Shown in pieces: positions 51,960 through 61,636 of a DNA stretch of 64,000 nucleotides. The position numbers were made by a program, and so were the translations under genes. Source of the stretch: Pseudobdellovibrio sp. (GTDB lineage: Bacteria; Bdellovibrionota; Bdellovibrionia; Bdellovibrionales; Bdellovibrionaceae). The stretch covers positions 1 through 64,000 of the forward strand of contig JAJFMT010000003.1 in NCBI GenBank assembly GCA_020696855.1. Reading direction: 5' to 3'. The number at the start of each line of letters is the position of its first letter. Position 1 is the first letter of the stretch. The notes under the pieces are model-generated. The model saw nothing but the letters and a program-made list of their open reading frames with translations, was not told where the DNA came from and searched no databases.

Positions 51960-53198
51960 TTAACGCTTAATCGTTTTAGGATCAATAGCATCTTGTAAGC
52001 CATCTCCAACATAATTGAAGCTAATGGTTACAAAGAGGATCAGAAGACCCGGAATAATGGCAAGGGTAGGAGCCTCATAAATGAGTTCCTGTGCATTAAA
52101 CAGCATATTCCCCCAGCTAGGAGTCGGAGGTTGGATACCAAGCCCTAAGAAGCTGAGTGCCGCCTCAAAAAGGATCGAATCACCCACGCCCAAGGTCACA
52201 GATACCAGTAATGGAGCCAATACGTTCGGGAACATATGGCGCGTGATGATCGTGTAATCTGTCGCCCCTAAAGTCTTAGAAGCCAGAATGAATTCACGTT
52301 CTCTTAAAGTGAGGATGCTGCCGCGTACAAGGCGGGCCACCGTCATCCATGAAAAGATACATAATATAAAGACGAGCTTTAAAATACTTTCGTTTCCGAC
52401 TGAGAGAATGCTGCTAACCCCGGGGATTTTCTGTAAGTCGATGGCAGCCACAACAATCAGAACCGGAATGGTCGGTAACGAAATCAAGGCATCAGTCACG
52501 CGCATCAGAAGCGAATCAATTACGCCGCCATAGTATCCCGCCAGGGCGCCGATCAATAAGCCGATCAGCGATGAGGCGATGGCAACCAGAACCGCCACAC
52601 CCATTGAGATGCGGGTACCGTAAATCAAACGCATGAAGGCGTCACGGCCGAGTTCGTCCGTGCCGAAAATGTGAAACGTTTCAAAACGTTTAGCTAAGTT
52701 ACGAAGCTCAACTTTGGTGTCGGCATCGATGTTCAGTAAACGGATAGCCGCCATCGCTTTACGTTTTTCGTAATGTGACCACTCATAAAGAGCATCAGCC
52801 GGCTGTTTAGTAGTAACGAAGTCTTCTTTAATTAATTCTTTGGCAACAACATCGGCTTCGTCAGGGTTGTTAGCCATATATTTTTTAACCATTTCTTCGC
52901 GCACGTCCATTGCGACACTGATACGTGAGAAAGGCGGTTTATAACGGGCAAAAACGTTTTGTGATTCAGAATCTACGCCTAAAACATTTCCGATTACAGG
53001 AGCGAAGACCGCCACCAGAATGAAAAATAAAATAGTGTAAGCACCGACAACCGCTGCTTTGTGTTCTCTAAATTGCGAATAGATAATCTTGGTAAGGCTT
53101 TGAACCTTTTCCATTTCCGCAATCTGGGCTTTTGACAATGTTGATGAGGTATTTGGGTCCACGTTTTTCTTTTCGGCTGTCAGTACTTCCTGTTCCAT
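51960..53198 (-). CDS. oppC: oligopeptide ABC transporter permease OppC, with a long periplasmic insert
   Basis: The 412-residue permease has an N-terminal cytoplasmic stretch, a first helix (about 52-73) and then an unusually long periplasmic region of about 110 residues before FGTDELGRDAFMRLIYG, the family segment that normally follows within about 50 residues. Five more helices and the EAA loop (ILASKTLGATDYTIITRHM) follow, then LGLGIQPPTPSWGNML. This is the second permease, making a channel with OppB. ATG 53198 has AGGA at a suitable distance. The insert (about residues 85-165) is rich in Lys/Glu. Confidence 0.92.
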   Translation of the reverse strand: MEQEVLTAEKKNVDPNTSSTLSKAQIAEMEKVQSLTKIIYSQFREHKAAVVGAYTILFFILVAVFAPVIGNVLGVDSESQNVFARYKPPFSRISVAMDVREEMVKKYMANNPDEADVVAKELIKEDFVTTKQPADALYEWSHYEKRKAMAAIRLLNIDADTKVELRNLAKRFETFHIFGTDELGRDAFMRLIYGTRISMGVAVLVAIASSLIGLLIGALAGYYGGVIDSLLMRVTDALISLPTIPVLIVVAAIDLQKIPGVSSILSVGNESILKLVFILCIFSWMTVARLVRGSILTLREREFILASKTLGATDYTIITRHMFPNVLAPLLVSVTLGVGDSILFEAALSFLGLGIQPPTPSWGNMLFNAQELIYEAPTLAIIPGLLILFVTISFNYVGDGLQDAIDPKTIKR

Positions 53199-53206
53199 CT
53201 TCATTC

Positions 53207-54178
53207 CTATTTATATGAAACGCGGGGGTCAACCACGCCGTAAAGTAAGTCGGCCATCAGATTCATGATCAATACCATGCTGACAGAAATTAAAAATGAA
53301 ACCATCGCCACGTTGTAGTCATTCCCCATGATAGAAGAATAAATCAAACGGCCCGCGCCAGGGTAAGCAAACAAAGTTTCTGTAATCAATGCGCCGGAGA
53401 ACACCGAAGACAAGCTAAGAGCTGCGATGGTGATCAGCGGAATCAAGGCGTTTCTGAATCCGTGCTTCCACACAACAACGTTGCGGGCTAAGCCCTTGGC
53501 TCTTGCCGTACGGATAAAGTCATTTCTCATCGCTTCTAACATGGAAGAACGGGTAAAGCGAGAGAAGCGGCCGATTGATTGAATCGACAGTGAAAGGACC
53601 GGCAAAATTAAATATTTTCCTTTATCGACAAATTCATCCCAGTAAGTGTCGTACTCCATGCCCGTCGTTTGAAATCCTGAAGCCGGAAGCCATTTAAGCT
53701 TCACGGCAAATATGATAATCAGAACTAAGCCGAGCCAGAAGGACGGCATCGAGATGCCGGCGAAGTTAAAGAGATTTATCGTATAGTCGATCCTGGAGTT
53801 CGGCCTGAGCGCACTTATAATTCCAAGCGGAACGGCCACTGCAAAAGAGAACAACAAAGTCGTAATTGATAAAATAAATGTGTAACCCAAAGCAGGGCCC
53901 ATCATTTCTTCTACCGGAATACGGTAGGTGCGGGAATAACCAAGGTCGCCCGTGGCGATGTCAGAAACCCAGTTGAAATATCTTTTATAAACAGGTTGGT
54001 CTAAACCGTAAAATGAACGCAAACGGGCCACGTCTGCGGCAGTAATTTTAGGATTGGCTGAGATCATCAGCTCTACCGGGTCGCCTGGCATCAGAGACAT
54101 CAATCCAAAGCAAACGTAAGAAAGGATAACAATCACAATCATAGTCTGCACGATCCGGCGTAAAATAAAATTAATCAT
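53207..54178 (-). CDS. oppB: oligopeptide ABC transporter permease OppB
   Basis: The 323-residue protein has six helices, the typical start FILRRIVQTMIVIVILSYV, the segment MPGDPVELMI, and the EAA loop ARAKGLARNVVVWKHGFRNA that contacts the ATPases. It lies between oppA and oppC in transcription order. Length and motifs are normal. Confidence 0.95.
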   Translation of the reverse strand: MINFILRRIVQTMIVIVILSYVCFGLMSLMPGDPVELMISANPKITAADVARLRSFYGLDQPVYKRYFNWVSDIATGDLGYSRTYRIPVEEMMGPALGYTFILSITTLLFSFAVAVPLGIISALRPNSRIDYTINLFNFAGISMPSFWLGLVLIIIFAVKLKWLPASGFQTTGMEYDTYWDEFVDKGKYLILPVLSLSIQSIGRFSRFTRSSMLEAMRNDFIRTARAKGLARNVVVWKHGFRNALIPLITIAALSLSSVFSGALITETLFAYPGAGRLIYSSIMGNDYNVAMVSFLISVSMVLIMNLMADLLYGVVDPRVSYK

Positions 54179-54210
54179 AAAATTCCTATTACGTTTTAGA
54201 GCCTAATGGA

Positions 54211-54230
54211 ACTTTGGTTTACTCCAAAGT
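54211..54230 (-). other. hairpin overlapping the oppA stop codon
   Basis: ACTTTGG (54211-54217) and CCAAAGT (54224-54230) form a 7-base stem around the last codons and stop of oppA. In transporter operons a hairpin after the binding-protein gene often protects its mRNA and lowers expression of the permease genes. No U tract follows. Confidence 0.4.
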
Positions 54231-56003
54231 CCACTTTTCTACTTCATTAGTTTCAGGGAACTGGTGACCTGTCAGTCGGTAGTTTTTCAACTGATTCGGA
54301 ATCACGGCAACGTCTGAACGGTAGTACAATGGTAATACCGGAACTTCATCGGTATAGTACTTAAGAACTTCAGCGATGATAGCTTTACGTTTTTCGTGAA
54401 CCATCTCCACATCAAGATCTAACAATAATTTATCTACCTTTTTGTTCACCCAGCCCATGTAGTTCTGGCCTGACCATCCATTTTTAGCAGAAGCGATGTT
54501 CGTGCTCAGGAATGTCGATTTCGGAGTGTTTTCAGGAGATGAAACCCATGCAAACAGTGCCATAGAATCAAACGCACGTTTTTTAGTTGTTTCGCCGAAG
54601 AAAACGCGGGCAGGTTCATTCTTCGTATTAACTTCTATGCCGACCTGCTTCCACTTATTTTGTAAGTAAACCTGTACCAGCTCACGAGTTTTGTTTCCTG
54701 CAGTTGTCATCAATGTGAACGTAAGCTTTTTGCCGCCCTTCATTCGAATTCCGTCAGGACCCATCTTCCAGCCGGCTTCGTCTAACAGCTTTTCAGCCAT
54801 ACGAGGATCGTACTTGTAGATCACGATTTTCGAAGGATCGTCTGTGTACCATGGATCTTTCGGAGTCACGTTGTGAACAGCCGGTTGTTGTTTGCCTTCA
54901 AACAATGAAGCCACAAGCTCTTCGCGGTTCATAGCGTAGTTCAAAGCCTTACGGACTTTGATGTCTTTTAAGAACGGATTATCTAAATTTAAGTCGATGT
55001 GTTCGTAAACAGTACTTGGCTGGAATAAGACTGTGTAAGGAAGGTTTTCTGCCTTAACTTTCTTTTCCATCGCAAGCGCCTGGTCTAACGAGTAACCCAG
55101 TGTTGAAATCAGGTCGATCGTGCCGGAACGTAAATTCGACTCAAGTGTTCCCGTGTTCGGAAGATACTTGAAGATGATTTTTTTGATTTTAGGAGGTTCG
55201 CCCCACCATTTAGGATTCGGGATAAATGTAACGTGGTCACCTAACTGGATCTCTTGCAAAATGTAAGGGCCGTTGTAAAGACCGACATTGTATGGATCTT
55301 TAGTGTAAAGAGAGTTTTTCTCATAACCGCCGTTTTCAGCGCCATACATATTAAAGATTTTTTCTTCTAAATGCTTCGGAAGAATATGGAACGTACCTAA
55401 CTGGTAGAAATCCCACTTAGCTTTGTCGTACAAGAACGTACATTTCTTAGGATTAGCCGGATCTGCCGTTACTTTTTCTACTTGAGTGTAAACTTCTTTT
55501 TCGCCTACTGAAACAGTTGCAGCAGAAGCTACTTTAATTGCGAAAGCTGCATCGTCACAAGTAATCGGTTTTCCGTCGCCCCATACCGCTGCCTCCAGAA
55601 TTTCCCAGACGGCTTCGATTTTTTTAACGCCGCCGACAGTTACGATTTTAGCGCCGCCGTTATCCAGAGTAGGAATGGATTTAACTAATTGCGGAACCCA
55701 TTTGCCATCAGCATCGATTGTAACAAGGTCACGCATCGCTAATTTTGACATGATCGTTGTTGCATTCATCGTTGCAATCAGAGGATTGAAATTTTCAAAC
55801 TCCTGACTCATACCGATTTTAAGTTCAGAGTTATTTAATTTAGGAGCTCCGGCAGCAGCAGTTGCGTCCGTTGAAGCAGCCGTAGTCGCCTCAGTTGTTG
55901 TTTCAGCTTTCTTTTTCGTTTTCTTAATACAGCCGGAAGCGCCGACAACAAACGTGATCGCGCTCACAGCAATAAATGCTGAAATGATGTTAGTGGATTT
56001 CAT
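54219..56003 (-). CDS. oppA: peptide-binding lipoprotein OppA/DppA type
   Basis: The 594-residue extracytoplasmic solute-binding protein (SBP family 5) begins with a signal peptide and a cysteine at about position 25 (VGASGCIKK), probably lipidated although the -3 residue is alanine. A Thr/Ala-rich linker follows. Family segments are VRKALNYAMNREELVASLF and the peptide-pocket part EILEAAVWGDGKPITCDDA. It binds peptides in the periplasm and hands them to OppBC. AGGAG precedes the ATG, and its start overlaps the oppF stop as ATGA. A hairpin lies at its stop. Confidence 0.92.
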   Translation of the reverse strand: MKSTNIISAFIAVSAITFVVGASGCIKKTKKKAETTTEATTAASTDATAAAGAPKLNNSELKIGMSQEFENFNPLIATMNATTIMSKLAMRDLVTIDADGKWVPQLVKSIPTLDNGGAKIVTVGGVKKIEAVWEILEAAVWGDGKPITCDDAAFAIKVASAATVSVGEKEVYTQVEKVTADPANPKKCTFLYDKAKWDFYQLGTFHILPKHLEEKIFNMYGAENGGYEKNSLYTKDPYNVGLYNGPYILQEIQLGDHVTFIPNPKWWGEPPKIKKIIFKYLPNTGTLESNLRSGTIDLISTLGYSLDQALAMEKKVKAENLPYTVLFQPSTVYEHIDLNLDNPFLKDIKVRKALNYAMNREELVASLFEGKQQPAVHNVTPKDPWYTDDPSKIVIYKYDPRMAEKLLDEAGWKMGPDGIRMKGGKKLTFTLMTTAGNKTRELVQVYLQNKWKQVGIEVNTKNEPARVFFGETTKKRAFDSMALFAWVSSPENTPKSTFLSTNIASAKNGWSGQNYMGWVNKKVDKLLLDLDVEMVHEKRKAIIAEVLKYYTDEVPVLPLYYRSDVAVIPNQLKNYRLTGHQFPETNEVEKWTLE

Positions 56004-56995
56004 AGAATCTCCTTTAAATTAGTTTTCAAATTAACAATACAAGCCTTGGTGTGCTCTGTGTTTCCGATCGGTAAAAGAGGCGGAAGAATTTTAGAACACT
56101 CATCAATTTTGTAGCTGCAACGAGGATGGAACGCGCAACCCGATGGCGGGTTGATCGGCGACGGAATTTCACCTGAGAGAATTTTCTGCATTTTCTTTTT
56201 ACCGGTACCGATGGTCGGAATTGAAGACATCAATGCGCGTGTGTAAGGATGCATCGGGTTTGAGAAAAGCTCATCACGTGATGCAAGCTCAACGATGCGG
56301 CCCAAATACATAACGGCAATACGGTCGCAAACGTGCTCGATGACCGATAAGTCATGCGAAATAAAAATGTAAGTGAGTTTAAGACGCTCTTGAAGATCTT
56401 TTAACAAATTTAAAACCTGAGCCTGGATCGAAACGTCAAGTGCCGATACCGGCTCGTCACAGATAATTAATTTAGGATCGAGAGCTACGGCACGCGCGAT
56501 CGAAATCCGCTGGCGCTGTCCGCCTGAAAATTCATGGGGATAACGGTTCACGTGAGAAGCTTTAAGGCCCACAAGTTCCAGTAATTGTTTAACGCGGGCT
56601 TCGCGCTCATTCTTCTCAAGAATACCGTGAATTTTAAAAGGCTGTTCGACGATCTGACCAACAGTCATTCGTGAATCAAGAGAGGCATAAGGATCCTGAA
56701 AGATCATTTGAATGTCGCGGCGTTTTTTTCTTAAGTCAGATCCACTTAGCGCAGCGAAGTCTGCGCCATCGAATTGAATAGTTCCCGCTGTCGGTTCATA
56801 AAGACGAATGAGAGTTCTTCCTAATGTTGACTTTCCACAGCCTGATTCGCCCACCAGACCAAGGGTTTCACCGCGGCGAACTGATAAATTAATTTCTTCA
56901 ACGGCTTTTACCTGACCGACTTCGCGCATGAAAAAACCTTTGCGAATCGGGAAGTGCTTCTTAATACCTTTTGCTTCGAGAATAATATCTTGCAT
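56000..56995 (-). CDS. oppF: oligopeptide ABC transporter ATPase OppF
   Basis: The 331-residue ATPase has Walker [21 protein letters not shown], signature [17 protein letters not shown], Walker [19 protein letters not shown], and the C-terminal oligopeptide-transporter cysteines ([12 protein letters not shown] and DECSK). Its start is preceded by oppD at 14 bases. Like OppD it holds a complete catalytic site. Confidence 0.95.
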   Translation of the reverse strand: MQDIILEAKGIKKHFPIRKGFFMREVGQVKAVEEINLSVRRGETLGLVGESGCGKSTLGRTLIRLYEPTAGTIQFDGADFAALSGSDLRKKRRDIQMIFQDPYASLDSRMTVGQIVEQPFKIHGILEKNEREARVKQLLELVGLKASHVNRYPHEFSGGQRQRISIARAVALDPKLIICDEPVSALDVSIQAQVLNLLKDLQERLKLTYIFISHDLSVIEHVCDRIAVMYLGRIVELASRDELFSNPMHPYTRALMSSIPTIGTGKKKMQKILSGEIPSPINPPSGCAFHPRCSYKIDECSKILPPLLPIGNTEHTKACIVNLKTNLKEIL

Positions 56996-57009
56996 AGTAT
57001 TTCCTGACT

Positions 57010-57978
57010 TTACAGAGGGTTAAAGCAAGCTACCGCGCGCTTGTCGTATCCGGTTACAGTTGTGAGTCTTGGTTTTGTTGTCCAGCATTCAGGTTGTACG
57101 CGCCCGCAACGGTTTGCAAACGGACAGCCTTTAGGGAATTCATGAGGAGCCGGTACAACGCCTTCGATTGTTTTTAAACGGTTCACACGTTGTCCCATCT
57201 TCGGGCGTGATTGAATCAAAGCAGCCGTGTAAGGATGGCGCGGAGAATTTAAAATATCCTGGGTGTTCCCTGTTTCGCACATTTGTCCGCCGTACATCAC
57301 GAGAGTTCTGTCAGACACTTCAGAAATAACGCCAAGGTCATGCGTAATAAACTGCACAGACATTTTCATTTTCTCTTGAATGCTTTGGAAGAGCTCAAGA
57401 ATCTGGGCCTGAATGGTGACGTCAAGGGCTGTCGTCGGTTCGTCAGCGATCAAAAATTCCGGATTGCAGGAAAGAGCCATTGCGATCATCGCACGCTGGC
57501 GCATACCGCCTGATAGCTGGTGCGGGTAAGATTCATAACGTTCAGCCGCTGAGGGAATGCCGACAAGCTGTAACATTTCGATGGCGCGGTCCCGGGAATC
57601 TTTCGGAGAAAGCTTAAGGTGTTTTTTAATTTGCTCGTCCATTTGGTAACCGATCGTTAAGACCGGGTTCAGCGCGGTCATCGGCTCCTGAAAGATCATC
57701 GCCATTTTACCGCCGCGGACATCTTCCATTTGGCGTTCGTCTAACCCTAAAATGCTTTTGCCGTTTAACGTAAATTCGCCGCCGGTCACTTTGCCCGGTT
57801 TTTCGATTAAACGCATAAGTGAAAATGAAGTTACGGATTTACCGCAGCCGGATTCGCCCACGATACCCAAAGTTTCACCTTGATTGATTTCATATGAAAT
57901 TTTGTTTACGGCGCGGAAGGGCCCGGACTTCAGGAAAAACGTCGTTTCTAAATCTTTAACTTGAACAACTGGGTTCAC
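57010..57978 (-). CDS. oppD: oligopeptide ABC transporter ATPase OppD
   Basis: The 322-residue ATPase begins [12 protein letters not shown] and carries Walker [13 protein letters not shown], signature [15 protein letters not shown], Walker [19 protein letters not shown], and the C-terminal cysteine cluster ([10 protein letters not shown] and PECW) that holds an iron-sulphur cluster in related OppD proteins. The start is GTG with AAGGAG upstream. It is the first gene of the opp unit D-F-A-B-C. Confidence 0.95.
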   Translation of the reverse strand: MNPVVQVKDLETTFFLKSGPFRAVNKISYEINQGETLGIVGESGCGKSVTSFSLMRLIEKPGKVTGGEFTLNGKSILGLDERQMEDVRGGKMAMIFQEPMTALNPVLTIGYQMDEQIKKHLKLSPKDSRDRAIEMLQLVGIPSAAERYESYPHQLSGGMRQRAMIAMALSCNPEFLIADEPTTALDVTIQAQILELFQSIQEKMKMSVQFITHDLGVISEVSDRTLVMYGGQMCETGNTQDILNSPRHPYTAALIQSRPKMGQRVNRLKTIEGVVPAPHEFPKGCPFANRCGRVQPECWTTKPRLTTVTGYDKRAVACFNPL

Positions 57979-58050
57979 GCGGTAACTCCTTCAAAACTGT
58001 GAAAAGGTGTACAAGATGCCATGCGAAAAACCACTAACTTACGCAAAGCA

Positions 58051-59082
58051 TCACACATTTTCAATGGAGTTATTTCGCACCAGTAATTTGTTCAAAGCGT
58101 GGGATAAAATTTTTGCAAAAGCATCGGAAAGTTTGTCCGAAAAACTTGGTTTATTTTCGTATGAGATACGGATGATTTGCTGATCTTTGGGTCTTGAAAA
58201 AATGTAATCATCGCTGGTTCTGATTTCGTCGACCAAACCGAGGGAAAGAGCCTTTTCGCCATACCAGAATTCGCCTGTTGCAACTTTGCTGAGATCCAGC
58301 TGAGTTCTGTATTTCCCTACGAATGTCTTAAACATATCGTGAGTTAACTCAAGTTGTTCCTTAAATTTTGCTTCGCCTTTTTCGGTAATCTCGCCGAACA
58401 GGCTGACCGTGCGTTTGTAGTCGCCCGCCGTGTATTCTTTATAATCCACATCGTGCTTTTTCAGCAGCCGGTTGAAGTTCGGGACTTGCGCCACAACGCC
58501 GATTGAACCGATCAAAGCGAAAGGAGCGGCGATGATTTTATTTGCCGTGCAGGCCATAAGGTAACCACCGCTGGCTGCAACCTGATCCACACAAATGGTC
58601 AAAGGGATACCAGCTGAGCGGATTCTAAGCAGCTGTGCCGCCGCCAAACCATAGCTGTTCACAAGGCCGCCCGGGCTTTCGATTCTGACAACCACTTCAT
58701 CATTCGGTGTCGCAACACCTAATACGGTCGAAATTTCTTCGCGTAAATGTTCAGTAGCAGATGCTTTGATGTCGCCTTTTAAAAAATCGAGAACAAAAAT
58801 CCGAGATTTGTAGTATGTGCCTTCTTCGATTGCCTTGGCTTTTTCTTTTTCTTCAGCCTTCTTTTTTTTCTTTTCAGCTTTGAGTTCTGTTTTGCCTTTT
58901 AAGACATGACTTAAAATTTCAACGTGATCGTTCAGAGTTTCGTGCAACAGTTCGATTTTGAAAGACTTCTGATCTTTGGCTTTTGCGATAAGAATTCCTA
59001 CAGCCGCTAGGATGGCAATAATGGCTAAAATTACGATTAAAGTCTGTCCGAAAAAAAGTAATAGATTTTGAAGTATTTCCAT
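58051..59082 (-). CDS. sohB: inner-membrane S49 serine peptidase SohB
   Basis: The 343-residue protein has an N-terminal membrane helix (about 8-32), a charged helical linker (Lys/Glu-rich, about 65-90) and an S49 ClpP-like domain. The catalytic serine is in VAASGGYLMACTANKI and the lysine in EYTAGDYKRTVSLFGEIT. SohB-type peptidases degrade signal peptides and membrane-protein fragments. The length and single catalytic unit exclude SppA (tandem domains). The gene stands alone before the opp operon on the same strand. Confidence 0.93.
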   Translation of the reverse strand: MEILQNLLLFFGQTLIVILAIIAILAAVGILIAKAKDQKSFKIELLHETLNDHVEILSHVLKGKTELKAEKKKKKAEEKEKAKAIEEGTYYKSRIFVLDFLKGDIKASATEHLREEISTVLGVATPNDEVVVRIESPGGLVNSYGLAAAQLLRIRSAGIPLTICVDQVAASGGYLMACTANKIIAAPFALIGSIGVVAQVPNFNRLLKKHDVDYKEYTAGDYKRTVSLFGEITEKGEAKFKEQLELTHDMFKTFVGKYRTQLDLSKVATGEFWYGEKALSLGLVDEIRTSDDYIFSRPKDQQIIRISYENKPSFSDKLSDAFAKILSHALNKLLVRNNSIENV

Positions 59083-59207
59083 AAGTTACGAGAGGCTAGC
59101 CTAATTTAATTCAGAGGTAAAGACAAAGGTCGTGATTTGGTCCAATTTCTTAATTTCCGAATGAAGGAAAATGTAAAGTCACCCTTGGGCGAAGTATAAT
59201 TTTAAGT

Positions 59208-59966
59208 GTGAAAAGAAGTCTGCTGTTATTATCATTTTTGCTAACTGCCGGTGTTGTACAGGCTCAGGAGTATGATCAGGATTTGGCTGATTCGCTGAAA
59301 ATTGAAGCAAACCATAATGTGCAGCGTTTGAAAAGTTTTCGGACTGAAATTACGAACAATAAAGTTTTCGATGAAGAGCGTGAAAAAGGTCTCGCAGAAT
59401 TTCTTGAAGATCAGGAAAAGTGGGATTTGCTTCGCGACCGCGGGCTGCAAGAGTACCGGCGGCAAAAACGCTCGGTGGGTTCTCCGCAAGAAGGCGGCCC
59501 CGAATATTTAGAATACCTTGAAGAAAAAGAATCACAAGAGGCGCGTTACGAACGCAGCCGTCAGATTCATGTACGCACTCGCGAAAAAGTTTTAAGCTCG
59601 CAGGATTCAACCGTTTCATTACTTGAGGCAGAAGAGCTCGGCCTTTACACCGCGCGGCCGCGTTACGATTTAAGAAAGCGCAGCCGCAACAAGTGGGCGA
59701 ATGCGTCGGGTAGCGGTAGAAGCGGTGGCTACAGTGGCGGAAGCTCTGGGTCTTCAAGCTTTGATCAGTCCAATATTCCACCGGCAAATGATTTTGTTCC
59801 GGCACCGGAGTTTCCACCGGCGCCGCCGGCATTTGATGCCGGTGACGGAATGGATTTTGCGCCGGCTCCCACATTTGATCCGAATACAGGAATGCCTGTT
59901 GATGCGACTCCGCAGCCCGAAATCAATATTCCACCGCCGCCGCCACCTACTGAATTTGATTTCTAA
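59208..59966 (+). CDS. exported protein with charged coiled region and Pro-rich tail
   Basis: The 252-residue protein has a signal peptide (MKRSLLLLSFLLTAGVVQAQ), a charged helical region of about 130 residues rich in Glu/Arg, a Gly/Ser stretch at about 165-185, and a C-terminal Pro/Ala/Phe-rich tail (about 190-252, repeats of P-A-P-x-F). The start is GTG. It could be a surface-exposed or periplasmic spacer protein. No family or motif is recognised. Convergent with the following membrane-protein gene. Confidence 0.55.
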   Translation: MKRSLLLLSFLLTAGVVQAQEYDQDLADSLKIEANHNVQRLKSFRTEITNNKVFDEEREKGLAEFLEDQEKWDLLRDRGLQEYRRQKRSVGSPQEGGPEYLEYLEEKESQEARYERSRQIHVRTREKVLSSQDSTVSLLEAEELGLYTARPRYDLRKRSRNKWANASGSGRSGGYSGGSSGSSSFDQSNIPPANDFVPAPEFPPAPPAFDAGDGMDFAPAPTFDPNTGMPVDATPQPEINIPPPPPPTEFDF

Positions 59967-59982
59967 ATTTTAAAGATAACTT

Positions 59983-60684
59983 CTAGTTCGACTTTAAGAG
60001 CTCATCGGTTGTAAGGCCGGTGAGCGCATGTATTTTTTTGAAGGCATAAAAAATAAGTGACGCTAAAAAAATCATAGACGGAACAAGAATGACGACCATT
60101 GAATAAAGCGTCATTTTGCTGAGCTGTTCGTTCAGCGCTTCTTGCTTTTGCAGTTCCGTTAGTGAGTCAGCCAGCGGAGTAAAAATATAAATCGCCAGGA
60201 AGAAATTCAGGGCCGCACTTAATAAAAAAGACACCGACAAAAGCTTTGTCAGGTGCCGCATGAGAATGCCGAAATGATGCTTCTTTTCATCTGTGTTTAA
60301 TCGTTCTTCGACTTTCTCAGTGTGAAAAGTGCTCGGGTTCAGAAACAGGGTTTGAAAAAAAGGAGATTTTGTAAAGCTGGATCCGAAGACAAAGGCGCCG
60401 ATTAAAAGCGGGAACGCGGCTTCTTTAATGGCGAACCAAATTCCGCCTAAAGTCATCAGTGTAAAGATCCCTGAGATTAGGACGTTCAACAAACCGAGTA
60501 ATGAAACGAAGTCGACTTTTTTATCTTTCACCAGAGCTTTTACCGAGAAAAAAAGCGGGAAGCTCAGCGCCACAACAACGGCTACTTTCGCATCCATTCC
60601 GTACTTGTGACCTTTGTTCAAAATGATCACCGGAATGAGAATATTGAACAGAATATGTGAAAAACTATTTTGTTGTTTTTGCAT
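59983..60684 (-). CDS. six-helix membrane protein, VC0807-like
   Basis: The 233-residue protein has about six helices: ILFNILIPVIILNKG, KVAVVVALSFPLFFSVKALV, VSLLGLLNVLISGIFTLM, FAIKEAAFPLLIGAFVFGSS, SVSFLLSAALNFFLAIYI and MVVILVPSMIFLASLIFYAF. The N-G-H-K-Y segment and EAAFPLLIGA are typical of the VC0807-type inner-membrane proteins of unknown function. It starts 24 bases from the divergent DUF2608 gene. Confidence 0.6.
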   Translation of the reverse strand: MQKQQNSFSHILFNILIPVIILNKGHKYGMDAKVAVVVALSFPLFFSVKALVKDKKVDFVSLLGLLNVLISGIFTLMTLGGIWFAIKEAAFPLLIGAFVFGSSFTKSPFFQTLFLNPSTFHTEKVEERLNTDEKKHHFGILMRHLTKLLSVSFLLSAALNFFLAIYIFTPLADSLTELQKQEALNEQLSKMTLYSMVVILVPSMIFLASLIFYAFKKIHALTGLTTDELLKSN

Positions 60685-60707
60685 CAGATAAGCCTATTCT
60701 ATCCCGC

Positions 60708-61535
60708 ATGAAGTTAGCAATAATTTTGATTTTTTTCTATCATGCCGTTCATGCGGCAGAACGGGTTGTGACATCCTCTTTGGCTGAGGTGCAGTCCTTT
60801 GTTGCAAAAAAGGTTGATGCAGCCGGTGCTGATGCTGTTTTAGTAGTCTTCGACTTTGATAACACCTTAATGGCCATGAACAATGATTTGGGCAGTGATC
60901 AATGGTATCAGTGGCAGTCGTCTGTAATTAAAAATGGCGATAAAAAACAAATGATGGCTTCAAACAGGTCAGAACTTTTTGATTTGCATTACAAACTTTT
61001 CGCGCTTGGAGATATGCACACCGTTGAAAAAGAAACTTCAGCTATTGTGAAGCAAATTCAGGGCATGAAAGTTAAATCATTTATCTTAACCTCAAGAGGT
61101 TCTGAACTCCGTAATGACACAGAAATTGAGCTGGACCGCGGCGCGATGGATTTTTCCGGCACCGCACCTGGCCCCGCGGGTGGATATCCGGAAAGGTTTT
61201 TGCCGGAGGGAATTGAAAGCGCGAGATTCGTCAGTTATCAAAAAGGAATTCTAATGGGCTCCGGTCAAAACAAAGGGTTGCTCTTGAAAGCATTTTTGAA
61301 AAAAACCGGGTCCGCCTTTAAATCTATCATTGTTGTCGATGACACTTTAAAAAATATCGAAAACATAGAGGCCGAATATAAAGACGATAAATCGGTAACG
61401 CTATTCTATTATACTCACGAAGAGGCACGGGTAAAAAAGTTCGAGACCGATAAAACCCAGGTTTGGAAGGAATGGAAAGCTTTAAAGCCCGTTTTGGATC
61501 TCTATAAAAAGCAAAACTCCCTGTTTGCTCCTTAA
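60708..61535 (+). CDS. exported DUF2608-like (HAD-related) protein
   Basis: The 275-residue protein has a signal peptide (MKLAIILIFFYHAVHA). The HAD-like motif VVFDFDNTLMAM (D-x-D-N-T) is followed by a threonine/serine in FILTSRGSEL and a late acidic VVDDTLKNI, so HAD motifs I, II and IV are recognisable. This matches DUF2608, a periplasmic HAD-related family of unknown substrate. ATG 60708 is chosen over the longer frame (60657) because only then does a signal peptide begin at the N-terminus. The first 51 bases of the longer frame would overlap the divergent gene. Confidence 0.75.
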   Translation: MKLAIILIFFYHAVHAAERVVTSSLAEVQSFVAKKVDAAGADAVLVVFDFDNTLMAMNNDLGSDQWYQWQSSVIKNGDKKQMMASNRSELFDLHYKLFALGDMHTVEKETSAIVKQIQGMKVKSFILTSRGSELRNDTEIELDRGAMDFSGTAPGPAGGYPERFLPEGIESARFVSYQKGILMGSGQNKGLLLKAFLKKTGSAFKSIIVVDDTLKNIENIEAEYKDDKSVTLFYYTHEEARVKKFETDKTQVWKEWKALKPVLDLYKKQNSLFAP

Positions 61536-61548
61536 AACTTTTTTGAGT

Positions 61549-61572
61549 TTAAACCTGAACGGTTTGAATTTT
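61549..61572 (+). terminator. hairpin terminator after the DUF2608-like gene
   Basis: TTAAACC (61549-61555) pairs with GGTTTGA (61561-61567) with one G-T wobble around TGAAC, followed by ATTTTT. It lies 14 bases after the stop and 65 before mutM. Weak but well placed. Confidence 0.45.
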
Positions 61573-61636
61573 TGAGGAAAAAATAATCAATTTCAGCGCG
61601 CGCATCGTGTATATTGGTCATTTTAAGAGGTAAGTT

